From Pigoraptor chileana (lineage: Eukaryota > Opisthokonta > Filasterea), in the NCBI GenBank assembly GCA_943704495.1, contig CALSCR010001862.1, positions 1 through 25,325 of the forward strand: a stretch of 25,325 nucleotides of DNA. The letters are read 5' to 3'. Under the pieces are notes generated by a model. That model made no database searches. It saw nothing but the letters and a program-made list of their open reading frames with translations, and was not told the DNA's origin. The position numbers and the translations under genes are program-made. This document shows, piece after piece, positions 20,601 to 25,325 of this stretch (positions are counted from its first letter, which is position 1; each line of letters opens with the position of its first letter).

Positions 20601-22114
20601 GCCAGCAGATCATGCTGTATGCCACGACCCACACAGACACGTCGGCCACTGGAATGGAGCTCTCCATTTCGCACGCATCGGTGATCTACGTCACTGTCGC
20701 CGCCTACAATGCCGCAGGACTCGTCAGCCTTGTTACGTCGGCCCCGGTGCGTGTGGACCTGACGGCGCCGATATTTGCGTCGCGTGTGGCGGCCATGATG
20801 TATCGCGATGGGGTGGCGGCTGGGTTTGTGCGTGTGAATGCGTCATGGGATGTTGCGGACGACGAGAGCCTGCTGCGAGACTGCGCGTGGGCCATTGGCG
20901 AGGTGTGTGTTGTGATTTGTGTGATGTGCGTCGGGGTGTTATGGCTGGTGTGTGCTGTGCGCTGTGTGATGTGTGCTCCAGCATGCCAAGCTGTCACTGT
21001 GCTGCCGCAATATTGGCCGGTATGGCTGCTTGCTCTATTGTCCTGACACACGTGCACTGCCGAATGGCGCCTGGCAGGTCGAGGGGTCGTCGGCGGTACA
21101 GTCGTTTGTGTCGGTGGGCATTGCCGCCCGTTCGGCCATCAGCGGGCTCGTGCGCGTGTCCAACACTGCCGCGTACAATGTCTTTGTCTCCCTTCGCTGC
21201 GTGAACAATGTCGGTCTTGTGAGTGAGTCGTTTTCCCGCGCTGTCCGCATTGGCGCACTTGACAAGGGCATCACAATGGAGGCGCAGATCTATTCAAAGC
21301 GGGGACTGGAGGCCGATGGCTCGACTCTGTTCCAGTCCTCCTTGACCACGATGTATGCGTCCTGGAAGGTCGCAAATGATCCGTTTGGCACTGCGACACG
21401 GTTTGAATGCACTGTGCGGGAGGGCGCGTCTGTGGGCGCTTCAGTCATTGCGTCGCACAGTGGGCCGGAAACGGGCGTGGTGTTCAGCGACCTCGCTCTG
21501 AAGGACGGTCGCCGGTATGATGTGCTCGTGGCGTCATTCGCTGATGATGGGACGACGCAGCTGGCAACAGCCACGGCATCGGTTACTGTGGACGTGGTTG
21601 CGCCCAAGTGCGGTGGGTGTGGGACTCTATTTTGTTGTTGCGCACTTTGGTGTTCTCAAACTTGCGAGATTTATGATTTATGTGTGCGTAGTGATTGTTG
21701 CATTTCTGTCGTCGAGTGCTCAAGCCATCGCTGTGGAGGGCAAGTTGCCAGTGGCATCATATACGGTCGTTATCCCTATGTTCCCTGCAGTTCTCTTATG
21801 TGAATCGATTGTAAATTGCTGACATTTCTTCGATGATTCAAACTGCAGATCCCCTGCGAGTTCTTTACTCTTCTGCGACGACGACGTTTACGGTTGCGTG
21901 GAAATGTGTCGATGACAAGTCTGCGGTGGCGCGGTACGACCTCTCTGTTGGCTCTGCATTAGGCTTTGATGACGTGGTGCGCGAAAACTATGACACGACG
22001 ACGACCATGACGTTCCGGCGTGCGTTGGGCAGTGATCCGCTGTGGTTCGCACTGATTGTGCAGGATCTCGCTGGAAATCGCGCCCAGGTCACCGCCCGTT
22101 ACCCTCCGGCTTAA
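5602..22114 (+). CDS. Giant secreted EGF / laminin-G / FN3-like repeat protein
   Basis: A single predicted gene of 27 exons and about 3,526 aa. Exons: 5602-5737, 6125-6274, 6470-6580, 6833-6961, 7182-7310, 7588-7689, 7975-8087, 8311-8443, 8855-9233, 9415-10460, 10676-10755, 10967-11150, 11308-11658, 11826-12009, 12247-13858, 14147-14377, 14537-15241, 15416-15705, 15924-16267, 16531-17241, 17522-17708, 17835-18796, 18937-19644, 19940-20431, 20592-20902, 21078-21612, 21849-22114. The sum is 10,581 nt, divisible by three, and every junction matches in phase. The ATG at 5602 starts a clear signal peptide (hydrophobic residues 3-25, cleavage near NSA|CSE). EGF modules fill residues about 46-252, two laminin-G-like domains about 810-1250, and FN3-like repeats the rest. 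No transmembrane segment or GPI-type tail is visible; the protein ends YPPA. I infer a secreted matrix, surface-coat or adhesion protein. Weak points: the intron 1 acceptor (TTGGTGAG|CA) is atypical, and two introns could be retained. Confidence 0.85.
6125..7689 (+). other. Five EGF-like modules, one per exon (exons 2-6 of the giant gene)
   Basis: Each exon holds one cysteine-rich module and is phase 1 at both ends. Exon 2 ends [12 protein letters not shown]. Exon 3 contains CNGGCGNGAC and GWTGTAC. Exons 4 and 5 are calcium-binding EGFs: they start DVNEC and DVDEC and carry [10 protein letters not shown] and [10 protein letters not shown], which match the C-x-[DN]-x4-[FY]-x-C Asx-hydroxylation pattern of cbEGF domains. 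Exon 6 ([18 protein letters not shown]) is shorter and less standard. Calcium-binding EGF pairs usually form rigid extracellular rods; here that is inference from the family. Confidence 0.88.
6757..6803. repeat. (CA)n-(CT)n microsatellite in intron 3
   Basis: An interrupted CA run is followed by about eight CT units, some 30 nt upstream of the exon 4 acceptor (CCCCTGCAG). The CT part may serve as the polypyrimidine tract. Confidence 0.9.
7803..7966. repeat. CA-rich microsatellite filling intron 6
   Basis: A long degenerate CA tract with AAC, TAC and GCAC variants occupies most of the second half of the 7690-7974 intron and ends just before the acceptor ATGAGCAG. Confidence 0.85.
7975..10460 (+). 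other. Region of unknown fold in the giant protein (exons 7-10)
   Basis: Residues of about 252-809 lie between the EGF block and the first laminin-G-like domain. Exon 10 (9415-10460) is long, with scattered cysteines and late FN3-like traits: [10 protein letters not shown] near its middle, [15 protein letters not shown] and IDTRAP near its end. These resemble the linker and last strands of the downstream repeats, so the second half is probably a diverged start of the FN3-like array. Exons 7-9 match nothing I recognise. Confidence 0.55.
8550..8670. repeat. 41-bp tandem repeat, three copies, in intron 8
   Basis: Units start with TCATGAGCATTTATGTGAA or close variants at 8550, 8591 and 8632. The first two are exactly 41 bp and the third is about 39 bp. 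A decayed fourth start (GCATAAGCCGCT) follows. Units differ at only a few sites. The repeat lies wholly in the intron 8444-8854. Confidence 0.88.
10460..10568. repeat. Duplicated donor-proximal segment with (AT)n and (TG)n in intron 10
   Basis: GGTGGTGGGTGGATATCTTG at 10460-10479 recurs as GGTGGTGAGTGGATCTCTTG at 10503-10522, 43 nt later. The two are separated by an (AT)n run at 10481-10502 and followed by a (TG)n run at about 10539-10568. The first copy overlaps the exon 10 donor (ATTG|GTGGTG), so the donor itself is duplicated. Confidence 0.8.
10676..11658 (+). other. Laminin-G-like domain 1 (exons 11-13)
   Basis: Residues of about 810-1014. Features typical of the concanavalin A-like/LamG jelly roll are visible: an opening strand [24 protein letters not shown], a closing [10 protein letters not shown], then VSVWARVNG and a late [17 protein letters not shown], which matches the family's usual D-x-x-x-x-Y-x-x-A-L-S-x-x-E/D-I motif. 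Phases at the three junctions agree (1 to 1, 0 to 0, 1 to 1). Confidence 0.75.
10823..10860. repeat. (CA)n microsatellite in intron 11
   Basis: An interrupted CA repeat lies about 105 nt upstream of the exon 12 acceptor (GCTGTCCAG). Confidence 0.88.
11826..12762 (+). other. Laminin-G-like domain 2 (exon 14 and start of exon 15)
   Basis: Residues of about 1015-1248. The order fits Lam[33 protein letters not shown] (the usual G-x-A-L-x-F-x-G-x-x-Y-V/I element), [28 protein letters not shown], and the final [17 protein letters not shown], the family's canonical last-strand motif. The intron at 12010-12246 interrupts it in phase 2 and ends in an AT-rich tract just before the acceptor. Confidence 0.82.
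13942..14014. repeat. (TG)n microsatellite in intron 15
   Basis: An interrupted TG repeat with TATG and CG variants lies in the 13859-14146 intron, about 130 nt before the exon 16 acceptor (CGTTTGCAG). Confidence 0.9.
15242..15415 (+). other. Intron 17 of the giant gene: in-frame and stop-free (174 nt)
   Basis: It has a GTACGT donor and a GGGCGCAG acceptor, and it is 58 codons long with no stop in the gene's frame. A second acceptor at 15306-15307 (CATTGCAG|GGC) lies 66 nt in, also a multiple of three. Removal, partial removal or retention would all keep the frame. The translated content is Trp/Leu/Cys-rich and unlike the neighbouring repeats, so I favour an intron. Confidence 0.6.
17709..17834 (+). 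other. Intron 21 of the giant gene: in-frame and stop-free (126 nt)
   Basis: It is 42 codons long with no stop in frame. The donor AG|GTGCTT is weak and the acceptor AACGCAG is normal. Removing it joins LDRHWQATR to [16 protein letters not shown], which restores the spacing seen in the other repeats (compare [20 protein letters not shown] in exon 24). Homology therefore supports splicing, but retention cannot be excluded. Confidence 0.65.
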
Positions 22115-23680
22115 AAGTACGGCTGTGCCCTCAAATATCGGGTGCAGTTGTGTATGCGTTGGTGCAATTCTCCATTTCTTAACGCCATTCCATTCTCAGC
22201 GGCAATTCGCGCAGCTGCATTGCCATGGGGCCGCCTCTGTAATTGTCTGTTCTTCGCTTTCGTTTGCGTTTTCTTTGAGTGTTCGGTTTTTGCTGTATTC
22301 AATTATATGAGGGGTACTGACAAGGGCCGTCCCGTGATTATATGGTTTCTTGAATGTATGTATGGTGTGGACCAAATGAGTTGCTTGGATTTTTCAAGGG
22401 TGCAAATGGATTCTTACCAAAGACAATGCATTTTCACTATACCTACTTCAAGAGCATGCGCCTGCCAGTGGTGGTCCGTCGTGAGCTGTTTCTAGTTTAT
22501 ATAATGGCTCGGGCAATCAGACCTGATTAGAATATGACGCGCGCACAAATAACAGAATGATAAGCAGCGGTAGCAGCCCGAAGGTTCTCCGAGACTGCTG
22601 CGCGACCCAGATTGATCACACGCCTGCAAAAAATTGCATGCACCAAAATTTGCGGCTCTTTGTTGTCATCATGGTTGACATGTTAATGAAAGGGGTCTTC
22701 ACACTGGCATGCACCCATGCCGCTTAAAGCACAAACACAACATGAACATGCATATTATACTAATTGTTTTCCATTCCGCCCGCAACTCTGCGTCAACATC
22801 TGCACGGCACAGCACTACTATACAAGAAGACGTCGGAACAGACTGAAGGCTAACGTGCATTTCAGTCGGCTGAACGTCCCGATCGCCCTCGCCGGACAGT
22901 ATAATGACCTAGGGATCAGTGTGGCACTGAAACCAGGAGCCAATGGCCATAATACAGTTTCGGTAAATATAACTTAGTGCCGCAGTCGATCGACCACTGG
23001 ACTGACACACTGACGTCCATGCGGACGGAAACAAACGGGTGCAGCGTTATCAGAAACTGCCGGCAGACGACTATGGCGCAAACTATGGGGTACTCAGTCT
23101 GCGTTGTATGAAGGCGTCGCGGAAATTGCGGCTCTTCGCCGAGTTCTCGCAAGAGTGGTCACATGTCTCTGATGTCATTACCGATTTAGTAGCTTCAATG
23201 GAAATCATTCTTTTAAGTACTATTCTCATTCGCCCCAAACGATACCTTAACTATGAGCCAACAAACATCGCACTTCGAGTCGTAACAAGTTGTGTATTAG
23301 CGGTCGCACATCGTGCAACAGTCTTCGCGGGAACTCAGTAATAGTGTGGCGAGATTTTTGGGTGATTCGTTCGTTTTCTTGCTGTGAATTATGTCATCAT
23401 TTCAGGAAAAGTGCATTATGTTTTCGTTGCCATTTTTTTACTTTTTGCATTGTATGAGAAAACAGTAACGCTGCCTCTTTTGTGTATGTGTAAATTAAAA
23501 ATAACAACGCGGACGATTCTCTGTAGCACACGAGCGGACTGCGTGCGTGCGGTGGTACGTGCGTGTGTGCGCAGTGGCCCAGGGGGGCGCGCGCTGACTT
23601 CAACGGCCCCTTGGAGAGCTACGCTTCTATTGTGAGCGGGCGCAACTCCAGTTTCGCCCCTCACTACCCTTGTGCTTTAC
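22115..23680. other. Intergenic region between the giant gene and the MiT/TFE-like gene
   Basis: About 1.6 kb holding the 3' UTR of the giant gene and the promoter and 5' UTR of the downstream gene. ORFs of 60-117 codons occur, for example an ATG at 22717 opening 86 codons with an RRRRNRLK basic run, but none has a recognisable domain. No AATAAA follows closely on the 22112-22114 stop. A small hairpin (GCAGC..GCTGC arms) lies around 22563-22601. I see no RNA gene or mobile element. Confidence 0.6.
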
Positions 23681-25192
23681 ATGGACGGAAGAATGGACGT
23701 GGATCCGCCCGACGACGCTTTTGCGCGCGACCTGCTTGCGTCTGTTGATTTCGGCGCATATGATCGCATGCCTGGAGAAAAATTGCCCATTACTCCTGTT
23801 CATTTGGCGCGAAATGGCTCGGATAAAATCACGCCGTCGTCGTCGCCTTCTCTCTTGCCGGGGATCGTTCTATCGAGTGCACTGAAGGATGAGCAAAAGA
23901 AAAAAGCCGCTGCGCCGCCAAACCGGTCCAGCCGCCCGGTGATGCTACGATCGCAAATGAAGCAGCAGCTGGAACTTCAAATGATTCAGCAGCAAGAATC
24001 GCAAGGGCGTGCGCGGACTGTCTCTGGAGGTTCAGGATCGTCATTGGGAAGCTCACACGACATTGACGCCGAATTGTTGAAGCGACAACAGCAGCAACAG
24101 CAGTTGGAGCAGTTGCTAGCGGCGCAGGCAGCGATGGCGGAGCATCTGGCCAAGGCTGCGCAACAACAACAACAGCAGCAGCAGCAGCAGCAGCAGCAGT
24201 TGCAACAACAACAGCAGCAACAACAACAACAACAGCAACAGCAGCAACAACACCAGAGTCCCCAATCGACAGGTCTACTGTTTCCAACAAACTATCATCT
24301 CAAGCAAAAGTACAGGCAGGTCCTTCCTCAAGTCGCCGAAGCGCCCGTCGCTGTGAGCTCCCCTCAGGCTTCAAAGTCGGAGCTTTTCTTCCCGACAAAT
24401 TACCACATTCAGCAGAAGCAGCAACAACAGCTGGCTGAGCTCATATATCCCCTGCTAGCGGCCAAGGCGGGCGATGCATCTGCAGCGGGTCTCAACCCGG
24501 AAGGTCTTCTCCGCGATCCGCAGTTGCAGCTCATGTTGCAACAGCATGCGGCCGCACTGGGCATCCATTCTCATGTTCCGCCGGTGCGTGGGCGTGTGAT
24601 GTATTTGGCACGATTGGCTGTGTCGTAGTAATTGTGTGTGGCTTTTTGAACCGCGTGGTTTGCCAGTTATCATTAGTTGTTATCGGAATCGGGTTTGATG
24701 TGCCAAGTTTTGGCAATCACTCTCTCTCTCTCCCCTCTCTCTCTCTCTCAGTGTCACACCCACACTCTCTGCACACACACCCGCACACTTGTTTGAGCCT
24801 GTGTTTAAGGCTTTTGGATACGAAGGGTCTTTTTTGCTGTTTTTTTCTCGTCTAAACGCTCCAATCAACAACAACCTGCATGCAACCGCAGATCAAAGCA
24901 GAACCAATGGACGACGACCACGAGTCGATGAAGGATATTCTCGACGGATTTCTTTCGGCGTCTGTGGACGATGACAGCTCTGTTGATGGCAACTCTGTCA
25001 CCAACCTGTCTCTCGACGATTCCAATCCATTCGCGCCAGCGTCACTCCCCGAATTCATGAACTTTGGGTTTGATAGCGGCATGAATGGTCTCTCTGGCGG
25101 TATATCATCGTCTATGCCCGCCGGCAATGGGTTTCCAGCTGGCGGCGTTCCGTACTCTCGCAGCAGGAAGAAGAAGGACAATCACAACGCAA
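23681..25192 (+). CDS. MiT/TFE-family bHLH transcription factor, 5' part, partial at right edge
   Basis: Exon 1 runs 23681-24583 (301 codons; donor CCG|GTGCGT) and exon 2 runs 24892-25192 (acceptor AACCGCAG; donor CAA|GTGAGT, phase 1). The domain order matches TFEB, TFE3 and MITF. Residues 83-110 (SSRPVMLRSQMKQQLELQM) resemble the vertebrate SSSRVLLRQQLMRAQ helix that binds Rag GTPases. Next come Gln/Leu-rich helices and polyglutamine (161-190), then FPTNYHLKQ at 201-209 and FPTNYHIQQ at 237-245; the vertebrate form is NPT-K/S/R-YH-I/L-QQ. Exon 2 opens IKAEP, a SUMO-type psi-K-x-E site, then an acidic DDDHESMKDILDGFLS resembling the vertebrate DDVIDDI activation segment. It ends RKKKDNHNA, the start of the MiT basic region (KKDNHNLIERRRR). 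The rest of the bHLH-zipper lies outside the window. ATG 23681 is the first ATG of the open frame; 23693 is an alternative. Vertebrate members control lysosome and nutrient-response genes. Confidence 0.88.
24161..24250 (+). repeat. Polyglutamine tract (13 Q, Leu, 16 Q)
   Basis: Mixed CAA and CAG codons encode 13 Gln, one Leu (TTG) and 16 Gln, ending at His (CAC). It falls between the Rag-binding-like helix and the first YHLKQ box. TFEB also has a Gln run in this place (general knowledge). The CAA/CAG mixture is less prone to slippage than pure CAG. Confidence 0.95.
24719..24786. repeat. (CT)n-(CA)n microsatellite in intron 1 of the MiT/TFE-like gene
   Basis: Two CT runs are followed by an interrupted CA run, in the 24584-24891 intron about 105 nt upstream of the exon 2 acceptor. 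Confidence 0.9.
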
Positions 25193-25250
25193 GTGAGTTA
25201 CGTCAGATATATGAAAATTGGCCCCAAAATAACGTTGAAATATATCTTGC

Positions 25251-25251
<1 letters not shown>

Positions 25252-25325
<74 letters not shown>
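25252..25325. repeat. Pure (TG)n microsatellite at the right edge
   Basis: At least 74 nt of uninterrupted TG lie in intron 2 of the MiT/TFE-like gene and run off the window. It is the longest perfect repeat here. Confidence 0.97.

Larger units (their letters stand above)
12860..22114 (+). repeat. Array of about 15 FN3-like protein repeats
   Basis: Each unit runs about 110-150 residues with the pattern V-D-x-T-P-P, a D-rich loop, L-x-A-x-W-x-x-F-x-D-x-x-S-G-I-x-x-Y-E-W-A-I-G, then Y-x-V-S-V-R-A-T-N-x-A-G-L. Clear SGI-type copies include [13 protein letters not shown] (exon 15), [15 protein letters not shown] and [15 protein letters not shown] (exon 20), [15 protein letters not shown] and [15 protein letters not shown] (exon 22), [14 protein letters not shown] and [15 protein letters not shown] (exon 24). 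Decayed copies are [14 protein letters not shown] (exon 25) and [14 protein letters not shown] (exon 27). Introns fall repeatedly just after WAIG or just before VD, phase 1. Similar repeats occur in large extracellular proteins of marine invertebrates and choanoflagellates (recollection, not searched). The fold assignment is inference. Confidence 0.78.

Noticed and set aside
22563-22601. Small hairpin (GCAGC..GCTGC)
   Set aside because: Five-base arms with poor inner pairing; not a tRNA or a convincing structured RNA.
22717-22977. 86-codon ORF with an RRRRNRLK basic run
   Set aside because: No family, no splice partner, no composition bias; too short to call.
23039-23341. Plus-strand ORF of about 100 codons
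   Set aside because: No recognisable domain; composition like the surrounding intergenic DNA.
23672-23680. Upstream GTG as start of the MiT/TFE-like protein
   Set aside because: Nuclear genes start at ATG; the first ATG in frame is 23681.

Overview
The window is nuclear DNA from an intron-rich, moderately GC-rich eukaryote. Introns run from about 80 to 410 nt, have GT..AG borders and often hold CA/TG or CT microsatellites. The gene content (an osteoclast-stimulating-factor-1 orthologue, an MiT/TFE-type bHLH factor, and a secreted EGF/laminin-G/FN3-like giant) suggests Holozoa. A choanoflagellate or another unicellular relative of animals fits best, but an early animal cannot be excluded from sequence alone. 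I see no rRNA, tRNA, CRISPR array or transposon.

Layout. (1) About 198-1732, minus strand: 5' part of a HEAT/ARM-like gene that I cannot name; it runs off the left edge. (2) 1733-2413: head-to-head intergenic region. (3) 2414-4287, plus: complete seven-exon OSTF1 orthologue, 213 aa (SH3 plus ankyrin repeats plus acidic tail). (4) 4288-5601: intergenic, with one weak ORF. (5) 5602-22114, plus: one predicted gene of 27 exons encoding a secreted protein of about 3,526 aa. Its order is signal peptide, five EGF-like modules, a region of unknown fold, two laminin-G-like domains, then about 15 FN3-like repeats marked by an SGI..YEWAIG motif. All 26 splice junctions keep phase and the summed exon length is divisible by three. 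(6) 22115-23680: intergenic, nothing recognised. (7) 23681 to beyond 25192, plus: 5' part of an MiT/TFE-family transcription factor, cut by the right edge just as the bHLH basic region begins.

The genes do not form an obvious pathway. The most interesting content is the MiT/TFE factor and the giant protein. The factor has the layout of vertebrate TFEB/TFE3/MITF: a Rag-binding-like N-terminal helix, polyglutamine, a conserved YHxxQ box (here present twice), an acidic segment, then the basic region. The giant matrix- or adhesion-like protein has EGF modules that each sit on a symmetric phase 1-1 exon. Exon borders were placed by hand from splice motifs, phase and homology; none is supported by RNA data here.
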